Positions 45,387 through 54,761 of a stretch of 64,000 nucleotides of DNA are shown here, piece by piece. The translations under genes and the position numbers were made by a program. Origin of the DNA: Streptomyces sp. MMG1533 (GTDB lineage Bacteria; Actinomycetota; Actinomycetes; Streptomycetales; Streptomycetaceae); the NCBI RefSeq assembly GCF_001279775.1, contig NZ_LGDG01000156.1, positions 62,001 to 126,000 of the forward strand. Reading direction: 5' to 3'. Numbering within the stretch: position 1 is the first letter of the stretch; each line of letters begins with the position of its first letter. The notes under the pieces were generated by a model, which was given only the letters and a program-made list of their open reading frames with translations, was not told where the DNA came from and did no database searches.

Positions 45387-45918
45387 TCAACCAGCGTCGG
45401 ACGGCTCGGGGAGCTCTCCGGCGGCTTCGAGGCGCCTCTTCAGATCGGGAAGTTGCCCTTCGGCACAGCGAGCGTACGTAGCCAACGACACGGGGACGCT
45501 GCTGCCCGCCCACTCTGCCACTTGGGCAGGCGGGATCCCGTCGTTGAGCCACTTGGTCAGACGTGTACTCCGCCAGTCGTAGACGCGCCTGCCAAGCGGT
45601 GAGTCGAACTCGTGCAGAGGCAGGACCACTTGCGTGCCGACCGGTGCCCACGACGGATGACCGATCCTGCGAGGATGCCGCCCGTTCCACCTTGAAACAG
45701 AAGGCCACCTGGCTTGAGCCCCTCATCCTCGACGTGCTGCCGGAGCTTGCGAGTGAGGGCCCGGGCAGCAGCACGTCCTTTACGCGCATGGCTATGGCTT
45801 CCTCAGGGCGGAGCCCGCAGTAGTACAGCGTGGCGAAGAAGGCGTGGAGTCGCTTGCCTCCGCGCGGACGACGACGAATCCAGTCGAGGAGTGCCGCCGA
45901 CTGCTCAGGGTTGATCAA
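45387..45918 (-). pseudogene. Decayed tyrosine recombinase (integrase), fragment A
   Basis: Reading the minus strand, three frames must be joined. The first gives ALLDWIRRRPRGGKR and LYYCGLRPEEAIAMRVKDV (catalytic Arg box I). The second gives LTRKLRQHVEDEGLKPG and LLFQGGTGG. The third gives VYDWRSTRLTKWLNDG, VAEWAGSSVPVSLATYARC (catalytic Tyr) and the stop at 45387. The His of the usual RH and GHS boxes has become Ser, and the N-terminal half is missing. This is the standard C-terminal domain of Streptomyces element integrases, now dead by frameshift, truncation and active-site loss. Confidence 0.85.
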
Positions 45919-46135
45919 GGCCCGCGCATGGCGCGGGCGCGCGCCGTCTCTGCGGCGCGGCCTTGGCGGAGTTCGTCAAGGCCTCTGCCGTGGCTGACAT
46001 CAACGGCTGACACCAACAGAGGCGGACACCGGCGGCCGACGCTGAACTCCGGCGAAGGATCAGCCGAGGACTTCGGCCGGTTGGTCACCGTCGGTCTCCC
46101 CGTGATCGACCTGGCAAGGATGAGGCCCTGAGGTG

Positions 46136-46162
46136 GCGGTACAGCAGCGAAGTACAGCAACC
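46136..46162. repeat. 27-bp direct repeat, left copy
   Basis: Matches 49159-49185 at 25 of 27 positions; core CGAAGTACAGCAACC. It lies beside the end of integrase fragment B. Confidence 0.6.
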
Positions 46163-46165
46163 GCG

Positions 46166-46372
46166 TCAACCGGTACCGCCCATGGCGTCGGACAGCCGGC
46201 CGATCGCGGCGCGTACCTCCTCCTCGCTCGCTTCGGCGTAGACCTCCATCGTCATGGCGATCTGCGAGTGCCGGAGGATGCGCTGAGCCACCTTCGGGTG
46301 CACTTTGAGTGCGACCAGGAGCGAGCTGCATGTGTGCCGGGTATTCCGGAGCGGGATGACCCGGAGCTTGGC
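46166..46372 (-). pseudogene. Tyrosine recombinase C-terminal remnant, fragment B
   Basis: About 68 codons survive, with NTRHTCSSLLVALKVHPKVA (box II His-Arg region), RILRHSQIAMTMEVYAEAS (catalytic Tyr) and the stop at 46166. This is a different integrase family from fragment A (the SQIAMTM-VY type common in pSAM2-like elements). Everything upstream of the core has been lost or scrambled. Confidence 0.8.
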
Positions 46373-46668
46373 GCGCCGAGCCCGAGGGGGCGCCGTTCCC
46401 GACTGCGGGCCCGTAGTGGTGTGCGTTGGGGGCTCCCATCCCGTCCGCCATCGACCCAGGCAGAGCCGAGCAGACGCGGCCCATGGCGTCCAGGTCGTTC
46501 GTACAGTGGCGCGCTCCACCTGGACGCCATGAACCACGCCCGCTCCACGTGGGAGCCGGGGTGAGTGATGGGTGAAGGGAGCAGGCCCACGCGCCGGAAG
46601 CGTACGGGTCGCAATCAATCCCCCGAGGCCGCTACGCCGACCTCTGTCAGTGGCTGCCGGGAAGCCGC

Positions 46669-47526
46669 CTACCTGACGTCGACGAAGTCGCCGGGCGCCG
46701 TCGCGGTGCCGGTCGTGGTGGTGCCGGCGAAGACGAAGCGGTAGTAGCCGTCGGAGCCGGCCTGGGTGGTGGTGCTCAGGGCGCCGGTGCTGCTGGTCTT
46801 GACCGTCTTGAGGGTGGTGTAGGTGTTGCTGTTCTTCTTGCGGAACTGCAACCGCACCGGCTGGCTCGCGTATCCCGCGTACTTGCCCGTGGTCCAGTTG
46901 GCGCGGCTCAGCTTGCCGGTGACCGTGATGGTCCTGCCCTTCTTCACCGGCTCGGGGGAGGCGTTGGCGGTCAGCTTGGCGGCACGCTTGATCTTGGTCC
47001 TGGCGACGTCGTCGTCGTAACTGGCGTTCGCGTAGAGGTCGTAGGCGCCCAGGAAGAGTTTCCAGGTCCCCGCGGTGCCGTTGCCGTCCTTGAAGGCGAC
47101 CGCGGGGTCGATGGTGAAGACCGTCCTGCAGCTGTAGCTGTAGCCGTTCTGGACCGGCGTCTCCGTGCAGGTGGGGTAGTCGTCCGACTCCAGGCCGCCG
47201 GTGATGGTGTCCGTGCTCGAACTGTCGGTGCCCTGCCACAGGAAGGCCTGGGTGATGGCTACGCCCTCCTCGTCGAAGGCGGTGAACGTGACGGGAACGG
47301 CCTTCTTGCCCGTGACGCCGAGAACGATGTCTTTGCCGTTGTTGACGACTCCGTCCTTGAACGTGGTGCCGCCCAGCGCGTCCTTCGGCTGGACACTCTG
47401 CGAGGCGAAGGCTCTGAGATCCGTCGCCGCCCCAGGGTGCTCCGCTGCCTGGGCGGCACCCGGAAGAACGAGCGCCGAGAGGACGACGGCCCCGGAAACG
47501 ACAGTGGTCGCGGTGTGTATACGCAT
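46669..47526 (-). CDS. Secreted beta-rich protein of unknown function
   Basis: The 285-aa precursor has a signal peptide (MRIHTATTVVSGAVVLSALV, cleavage near AQA-AEH), an N-terminal domain with LGVTGKKAVPVTFTAFDEEG, paired Cys (PTCTETP and YSCRTVF), and a C-terminal Ig-like repeat domain (KKGRTITVTGKLSRANW and VRLQFRKKNSNTYTTLKTV). The latter is the fold of actinobacterial secreted calcium-binding or surface-repeat proteins. No enzyme motif. It lies inside the putative integrated region. Confidence 0.78.
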   Translation of the reverse strand: MRIHTATTVVSGAVVLSALVLPGAAQAAEHPGAATDLRAFASQSVQPKDALGGTTFKDGVVNNGKDIVLGVTGKKAVPVTFTAFDEEGVAITQAFLWQGTDSSSTDTITGGLESDDYPTCTETPVQNGYSYSCRTVFTIDPAVAFKDGNGTAGTWKLFLGAYDLYANASYDDDVARTKIKRAAKLTANASPEPVKKGRTITVTGKLSRANWTTGKYAGYASQPVRLQFRKKNSNTYTTLKTVKTSSTGALSTTTQAGSDGYYRFVFAGTTTTGTATAPGDFVDVR

Positions 47527-47637
47527 GTGATTTTCCCAGGAAGAGGTCGGGCGGCCCTGCCGAACTGTTCTCGTGGCAGGGCCTGTTGATGTGGTGAAGA
47601 GGTCGGTCGGTGCCCCGCGCGGACCCGCAGAGGGGGC

Positions 47638-48513
47638 TCAGGGCGTGGGAGAGCGGAGCACGTCGTCGATGTCGAAGCTGTAGTCGGGCGTCGGGTAGAG
47701 GTCCGTCGGGTAGAGGTCCGTCGGCTGGGAGCCCGGTGTGGGTACATCGGCCGGGTCGGCGGTGGGTTTGCCGTCCGGGCTGCACACCTGCGGTGCCGTG
47801 GGCTCGGACAGTTCGTGGTCGGCGACCCGCTTCGACCGGAAGTCCACCGTGGCGCGACCCCAGGGGTCCACGCCGCCGCCGATCTCGACCTCCTTGGGCA
47901 GTTCCTTGCTCGTCAGCGGCTTGCCCACGGTGATCGAGAGGAGGGCGCCCTCGCAGGGGCTGCGGTCCGTCGCGTAGAGGGACGCGGGCAGAGCGATCTT
48001 CTGCTCGACGCTCGCGTCCGTATGGAGTTCGACGCGCTTCACCCGGCGGATGTCGAAGTAGTAGTCGGGTCGGGTCCCGTCCGAGAGCCGATCGCCGTCG
48101 GCGCCATTCGCGACTCCGTACACCAGTTTCCAGAACTCGACCTGCACGGTGATCTTCCGGCAGAGCGGGCCGCTGTACCCCGGCAGGCTGACAACCTTCA
48201 CCTCGTCGTCCTCGTAGTTCTCCTTGGGCGTGTCGACGACGAGCCGGACCCAGTCCTTGGATTCCTCGGCCGTCCACCCCTTGTTGTCGTGGCAGCCGGA
48301 CGCCCCGGTCGGATACGGCGGAGTGAGAGAGGGGGTCGGCGAAGGGCTCGGCGACTCGGACACCCCTGTCGCGCTCTCGGACGGATCCCCGGAAAGGGAG
48401 GTGCCCCGGGTGCTCGAACAACCCCCGGTGAGCAGGACGGCCACGGCGAGGGCCGCGACGACCGGCACGACGGAGTCTTTCGGCCCGGGTACGCGCCTCC
48501 GTGGGTACCTCAC
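47638..48513 (-). CDS. Putative lipoprotein
   Basis: The 291-aa protein has a lipobox (AVLLTGGCSS) after a hydrophobic helix, then a Ser/Pro/Thr-rich stretch (~residues 36-65) and a globular domain with four Cys. The C-terminus repeats PTDLYPTDLYPTPDY. Function unknown. The GTG start overlaps the upstream stop (GTGA), which defines it better than any ribosome site. Confidence 0.75.
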   Translation of the reverse strand: MRYPRRRVPGPKDSVVPVVAALAVAVLLTGGCSSTRGTSLSGDPSESATGVSESPSPSPTPSLTPPYPTGASGCHDNKGWTAEESKDWVRLVVDTPKENYEDDEVKVVSLPGYSGPLCRKITVQVEFWKLVYGVANGADGDRLSDGTRPDYYFDIRRVKRVELHTDASVEQKIALPASLYATDRSPCEGALLSITVGKPLTSKELPKEVEIGGGVDPWGRATVDFRSKRVADHELSEPTAPQVCSPDGKPTADPADVPTPGSQPTDLYPTDLYPTPDYSFDIDDVLRSPTP

Positions 48514-48914
48514 CGGTCGAACCAGTTCCTGGCTTCCACGGAGCTGAAGCCCCGCAGCATGGCCAGGGCGAAGGCAATGCCCGGGAGAACCGAGACGCCA
48601 CCCCCCTGGAGCAGGCCCAGCACACCGCTCAGCAGGCTCAGCGCCTCGATGACGATGACCGTGACACGTATGCCCTTCGACCGCCTGCCCGCGAAAACGC
48701 CACACAGCAGAAGCGCCCCGGCGATCAGCAGCGACAGCACTGCCACGAACCGGAGCAGCCCGGCCCCTTCGTCCCGACCGTGGTCAGCCGCGTCGTTCAC
48801 CACGGCCAACAACAGGCCGCCCGCCGCCAGGTTCAGCACGGCCTGGACCCATACCCCCACCACCGCCAGCCTGACATTCTTCGGCATCTGCGCTTTCACG
48901 CTCGGTGTCGTCAT
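48510..48914 (-). CDS. Small four-helix membrane protein
   Basis: The 134-aa protein has four predicted hydrophobic helices separated by short charged loops (NDAADHGRDEGAG, FAGRRSKGIR) and ends ARNWFDR. This layout is common among actinobacterial uncharacterized membrane proteins. Coupled to the lipoprotein gene. The ATG at 48914 lacks a good ribosome site; an in-frame ATG at 48989 is an alternative. Confidence 0.68.
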   Translation of the reverse strand: MTTPSVKAQMPKNVRLAVVGVWVQAVLNLAAGGLLLAVVNDAADHGRDEGAGLLRFVAVLSLLIAGALLLCGVFAGRRSKGIRVTVIVIEALSLLSGVLGLLQGGGVSVLPGIAFALAMLRGFSSVEARNWFDR

Positions 48915-49158
48915 GAGCGCAAGGAAACGGCACAGGTGTCCGGGGCACGTCGGTAGGAGTACGTACTCCCTGTACTTATGCGCCATCGCCACCTGTCCGC
49001 TGCGATCTCCTCCGCCGTCGCTTCCGCACGCGGAAAGAGGTGATGACGGGCCAGGATCCGATGCGCGGTCGACGTGGCGATGGTCTTGGGCTGCTTCTTG
49101 GGCCGTACGGTCCTGGCGCTCTCCGCCGCCCGGCGAGCCCGTCAATTAGTCAAGCTCT

Positions 49159-49185
49159 GCGGTACCGCAACGAAGTACAGCAACC
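49159..49185. repeat. 27-bp direct repeat, right copy
   Basis: Near-identical to 46136-46162 and in the same orientation, 3,023 bp away, enclosing integrase fragment B, the secreted protein, the lipoprotein and the small membrane protein. Confidence 0.6.
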
Positions 49186-49596
49186 ACCGCGAACGACCAC
49201 GGCCGGTATCGCCTGCTACCAGCTTGAGGATGGCCTGTATGTCCGCAGACGCCCGACTCGGCTAGAGCTACGGATCAGAAGGTCGCACCAGGTGGAGACG
49301 GTCCGGTCTCGTGCCGGGCCGTCTCGGTTTCCGTAGCGCTCGCTTCCCTGGCCATGAAGCGGTCGCTGCAGATCGTGCGGGGCGCCACGGGGCACAGCGG
49401 AGACCGGCCACGGAGCCGACCAGAGCCGGCGCCACTCCGCCGCCGGTCAGTGCAGTAACGGCCGCAAAAAACCCCAGGGTTCCCAAGCTGATGGCGGTGA
49501 ACCGGGGTCGGCCTCGACGCAGTCGGACAGCGGCGGCTCCGTGCGGTCCTGATGTTGCTCCTTTGCAGGCACCGCGTTGACTGCCACGATCAAGCC
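49186..49596. other. Intergenic region without supported gene
   Basis: 411 bp. One minus-strand frame (49268-49621) has a hydrophobic run resembling a membrane helix, but no start signal and an Arg/Pro-rich remainder; it could be gene debris. Confidence 0.4.
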
Positions 49597-49812
49597 GTGG
49601 CCAACCTTTCGAAGATCGCAAGTCGCCTGGACGCCTTCATGGACCTGATGGGCCCAGTGATCGGCCTCATGCTGCTGACGGTAGGCATCGAGACCTACCG
49701 CAACGGTGGATCCATGGGCTGGCCCATCGCGGGAGCGGTCCTGCTTGTGATCAATCTCTGGGTGGCCTGGCGCCGCCTCGCCGGGCGCCGGAAGCCGACC
49801 CCCTCGCCGTAG
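49597..49812 (+). CDS. Small membrane protein (71 aa)
   Basis: A GTG-started frame with one amphipathic helix (SKIASRLDAFMDLMG) and two hydrophobic segments (PVIGLMLLTVGIETY and WPIAGAVLLVINLWVAW), ending basic. Third-position bias is good. No ribosome site is obvious and no function is recognized. Confidence 0.5.
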   Translation: MANLSKIASRLDAFMDLMGPVIGLMLLTVGIETYRNGGSMGWPIAGAVLLVINLWVAWRRLAGRRKPTPSP

Positions 49813-49961
49813 CGACGCCACACAACCGCCGGCTTCTGGCATCCGCGGCTGACATCAACCCCGCCGGACGGGGCCGTGCACCAGCGCCTCTGTTCGGCTG
49901 TCGTACCGGTCGATGGCAGCAGCCGGAGCAAGCTCGGATCGAACTCTCCCTAAAGCGGTGC

Positions 49962-50480
49962 TCATCTCGGCGCGAGGTCACGAAGCCAACCGGCGAGCGT
50001 GGAGAAGTCGGCGTCTTCGAGGCCTTTGGCCGGGTCGACGTGATGAAGCAGCGACGGCCCGGGGTGGCCGGCGGCGACCCACTGACGATCCATGGCGCTG
50101 ATCTCGTCGTCGACCCAGATGAACGGCCGGCCGTTGGCCCGCTCCACAAGGGGACGGGTCTTCCAGTGCAGGCCGCGCGGGCCTTCCTCGGCACAGATGT
50201 CCGGCCACTCCATCACGGGCAGCTTCGGCAGTCCGATGCGTGGGGCGACGGTCTCGTTCGCCTCCTCCATCCAGGTCGAGGCCCATATGAGGTGGCAGCC
50301 CAGAGCCATGAGACGTGCCCCGATCCCAGGGTCAAGCCGCCTCAGCAGTGGGTTGCCCTGATCGACAGGCGTCGAGGCGTCGGCCGTAGCGGCTGGAGGG
50401 TAAGCGGACGACGACCCGAAGGGGATGAGTGGACCGTCGACGTCGAGGAAGAGGAGGGGGCGCTCCGCTGCGCTTGTCAC
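49962..50480 (-). CDS. HAD-like phosphatase-fold protein
   Basis: The 172-aa protein opens with the HAD motif I LLFLDVDGPLIPF, has the WASTWMEEAN region (motif II Ser/Thr position) and FIWVDDEI (motif IV Asp pair). Likely a small soluble phosphatase or nucleotidase-like protein, as found widely in Streptomyces. The GTG at 50480 is chosen because the domain begins six residues later; there is no strong ribosome site. Confidence 0.75.
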   Translation of the reverse strand: MTSAAERPLLFLDVDGPLIPFGSSSAYPPAATADASTPVDQGNPLLRRLDPGIGARLMALGCHLIWASTWMEEANETVAPRIGLPKLPVMEWPDICAEEGPRGLHWKTRPLVERANGRPFIWVDDEISAMDRQWVAAGHPGPSLLHHVDPAKGLEDADFSTLAGWLRDLAPR

Positions 50481-50722
50481 GGCGGCACGATAGCCCGGCG
50501 CGGTGGGGGAGCGGCTCCCTCGGGCTGGGCCGTCTGCGGGCCGTCCGAGGTCCCCCGAGGCCGGCCAACGGCGACCGACAGTGACTGTCGAGCTACCACC
50601 GCCGGCAGCGAAGCCCCAGGTCACAGCCTCCCGACCAAACGGGTTACCACCCGAGGGTGGACGTCAGGCAAGATGGGGTGTATCTGCCCACTGCCAGAAT
50701 TCAATCTGCCGGACGGTTTCTC

Positions 50723-52387
<1,665 letters not shown>

Positions 52388-52391
52388 TCTC

Positions 52392-52805
52392 TTGCGGCAC
52401 ATCTACCACTGCCCGCTGCGCTGGGCGGACATGGACGCGTACGGCCACGTCAACAACGTGGTCTTCCTCCGCTACCTGGAGGAAGCCCGTATCGACTTCC
52501 TGTTCCGCCCGGAGAAGGACTTCAAGCAGGGGTCCGTGGTGGCACGCCATGAGATCGACTACAAGCGGCAGCTGGTCCACCGGCACACGCCGGTGGACGT
52601 CGAGCTGTGGGTCACGCAGATACGGGCGGCGTCCTTCACCATCGCGTACGAGGTGAAGGACGGCGACCAGGTCTACGTGCGGGCTTCGACGGTGATAGTG
52701 CCGTTCGACTTCGAGGCCCAGCGGCCACGCCGGATCACCTCGGAGGAGCGGGAGTTCCTCGAGGGATACCGGGATGACGACGAGGAGGAGGCCGTCGCCG
52801 CATGA
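52392..52805 (+). CDS. Acyl-CoA thioesterase (4HBT hotdog family)
   Basis: The 137-aa protein has the hotdog motif WADMDAYGHVNNVVFLRYLEE with the catalytic Asp, and the strand segment VVARHEIDYKRQLVHRH. It should hydrolyse an acyl-CoA. TTG start 4 bp after ettA, so probably co-transcribed; acidic tail (DDDEEEAVAA). Confidence 0.88.
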   Translation: MRHIYHCPLRWADMDAYGHVNNVVFLRYLEEARIDFLFRPEKDFKQGSVVARHEIDYKRQLVHRHTPVDVELWVTQIRAASFTIAYEVKDGDQVYVRASTVIVPFDFEAQRPRRITSEEREFLEGYRDDDEEEAVAA

Positions 52806-53476
52806 CGGTGCTCCACCTCGCCGACGAGGGGGAGGCGGCGGATCTCGCGGCCTTCCTCTCCAGGCTGCTCCACTACGACCGTGGAGCCGCGGTGCGCCTC
52901 CAGGGCGCGGGCACCGCACTCGCCGTCTTCGGACGGCCGCCGTCCTTCGAGGTGCTCGCCATCCGCGCGGTGCGTCTCGCCAAGCCGTACGAGGACGGGC
53001 TCGACGTCACGCTGGACGTGACCGTGTCCGTGGGTGAGCTCCTGGAGTCCGTCGACGAGACCGCGGGCACCGTGGGCGTTCCGGAGGCGGTGACGGGGCC
53101 GCCGTGGGCCGGTGTGCTGCCGCCGCGTGGTGGGTGGCGGGTGGAGCCGGGGCTGCCGGCGCCGGACGAGTTGCGGGCGATGGTCGCCGCGGTGATCGCC
53201 GAATTCCGGTCCCGTACACAGGAGTTGGAGCCCGAGGCGCGTACGCGGGCCGAACTCGACCGGATCGGGCGGGAGATCTGGTCCCGGACGGTCGGTGACA
53301 CCGGATTGCCGGTGCGGGCCGTGCACGCGGCCCAGTCGCTGGGGTTCCTGCGGGCCGAGGGCATGGGGGAGTTGGGGCTCGTCTCCTCGGGGGCGTGGCT
53401 CAGGCTGCGGACGCCGTACGGGTCGATCGCCGTACGGCGAGGGGGACTTGGGGCGTTGGGCGTCAGCGTGCGTTGA
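52802..53476 (+). CDS. Conserved hypothetical protein coupled to ettA operon
   Basis: The 224-aa protein starts in an ATGA overlap with the thioesterase gene. It is soluble, alpha/beta, with RAVRLAKPYEDGLDVTLDV early and RTPYGSIAVRRGG at the end. No family recognized beyond being a usual neighbour of ettA in Streptomyces (from memory). Confidence 0.75.
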   Translation: MTVLHLADEGEAADLAAFLSRLLHYDRGAAVRLQGAGTALAVFGRPPSFEVLAIRAVRLAKPYEDGLDVTLDVTVSVGELLESVDETAGTVGVPEAVTGPPWAGVLPPRGGWRVEPGLPAPDELRAMVAAVIAEFRSRTQELEPEARTRAELDRIGREIWSRTVGDTGLPVRAVHAAQSLGFLRAEGMGELGLVSSGAWLRLRTPYGSIAVRRGGLGALGVSVR

Positions 53477-53530
53477 GGTTCCGCTTCGGCCGCCGGTAGC
53501 GGGGGTCGGTTGTGGTCGTCGCTAGCAGGG

Positions 53531-54496
53531 TCAGTTGTGGTCGCTGTCGTCCGGCCATATGCCGATGTGGTCCTGTTCCAGCTCCAGAGCCACGCGGTCG
53601 CGCATGTTCAGGGCCCGGGTGTAGTCGGCGGGGAGCTGGAGGCGGCCGGCGCGGTCGAGCATCGCGTACTCCCGGGCCACCACCGTCTCGTGGCCCGTCG
53701 TCGCGTCCACTTCGCTGCGGCGCAGGACCTCCGTGGAGGTACGGCCGTCCCGGATGGCGACCGTGCGGCGGACCTCGTCGGCCACCGCCTGGTCGTGGGT
53801 GACGATCACGATGGTGGTGCCGAGCTGTTCGTTCGCGGTGCGGAAGGCGGCGAAGACCTGTTCGGCGGTATGGGAGTCGAGTTCGCCGGTGGGTTCGTCG
53901 GCGAGCAGGACCGCGGGGTTGTTGGCGAGGGCCACGGCGATGGCGGCGCGTTGTTGCTGGCCGCCGGACATCTGGTGCGGGCGGCGGTCGCGGCAGTCCG
54001 CGATGTCCAGCAGGTCCAGGAGTTCCAGGGCGCGTTCGGTGTGGGCGCGGCGGGACTTGGGGGTGCGGGTGCGTCCGGCCAGTTGCATGGGCAGCGCGGC
54101 GTTCTGGGCGGCGGTCAGGTAGGGCAGGAGGTTGCGGGAGGTCTGCTGCCAGACGAAGCCGACGACTTCTCTGCGGTAGGCGAGGCGGTCCTTCGCGGTC
54201 ATCGTGAGGAGGTCGCGGTCGGCTACGCGGGCGGCGCCGGCGGTGGGGGTGTCCAGGCCGGCGAGGATGTTCATGAGGGTGGACTTGCCGCTGCCGGATG
54301 CACCTACCAGGGCCATGAGTTCGCCTTCGCGGACCAGGAGGTCGAGGCCCTGGAGGGCTTGGACTTCTATGCCGTCCGTGGTGAAGATGCGGACGAGGCG
54401 GTCGCAGGTGATGAGGGCGTCGTGGCCGTAGGTGGGGCGGTTGCGGTGTGCCGCGGCGCGCTGTGTCAGGTCGGCGAGGGTGGGGTTCGTTGTCAT
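53531..54496 (-). CDS. ABC exporter ATPase (MacB/LolD type) with an AbrB-like tail
   Basis: The 321-aa protein has Walker A GASGSGKSTLMNIL, Q-loop VGFVWQQTSRN, signature MSGGQQQRAAIAVAL and Walker B LLADEPTGELDS, the LolD/MacB subtype. After ~residue 270 a ~45-aa tail reads AMLDRAGRLQLPADYTRALN and DRVALELEQDHIGIW, which resembles a swapped-hairpin AbrB unit; its role is unknown. AGGAG precedes the ATG. The two permeases it should drive are encoded upstream on the same strand. Confidence 0.88.
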   Translation of the reverse strand: MTTNPTLADLTQRAAAHRNRPTYGHDALITCDRLVRIFTTDGIEVQALQGLDLLVREGELMALVGASGSGKSTLMNILAGLDTPTAGAARVADRDLLTMTAKDRLAYRREVVGFVWQQTSRNLLPYLTAAQNAALPMQLAGRTRTPKSRRAHTERALELLDLLDIADCRDRRPHQMSGGQQQRAAIAVALANNPAVLLADEPTGELDSHTAEQVFAAFRTANEQLGTTIVIVTHDQAVADEVRRTVAIRDGRTSTEVLRRSEVDATTGHETVVAREYAMLDRAGRLQLPADYTRALNMRDRVALELEQDHIGIWPDDSDHN

Positions 54497-54603
54497 CTGG
54501 GGTCTCCTGAGCGGGCGCCCGGCGTGGTTGCTGAGGGGTGGGTTTCGCTCGCCCGCGCTTGCGGGGTGCCGCTCTCTGTGGGTCGGGAGCCGCCCAAGCG
54601 GCG

Positions 54604-54650
54604 CGATTGCCCGCAGTTGCGAGGGTCTGGGTTTCCACGATTGCCCGCAG
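54604..54650. repeat. Short direct repeats upstream of ABC ATPase gene
   Basis: CGATTGCCCGCAG occurs at 54604-54616 and 54638-54650. They lie in the 265-bp gap between permease stop and ATPase start. Confidence 0.5.
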
Positions 54651-54761
54651 CTACGGCGGTTGCGGGTGCCGCGGCAGCGATTGCGGCTGCGCCGGCGGCC
54701 GGAGCTGAGCCGGCCACGCCCGCTGCGCCGGCCGGAGCGGCATCGCGCCTGCGGGCGCGGT

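Noticed and set aside
49268..49621. Minus-strand frame with a hydrophobic helix-like run
   Set aside because: No start signal and an Arg/Pro-rich remainder; more likely chance or debris than a gene.
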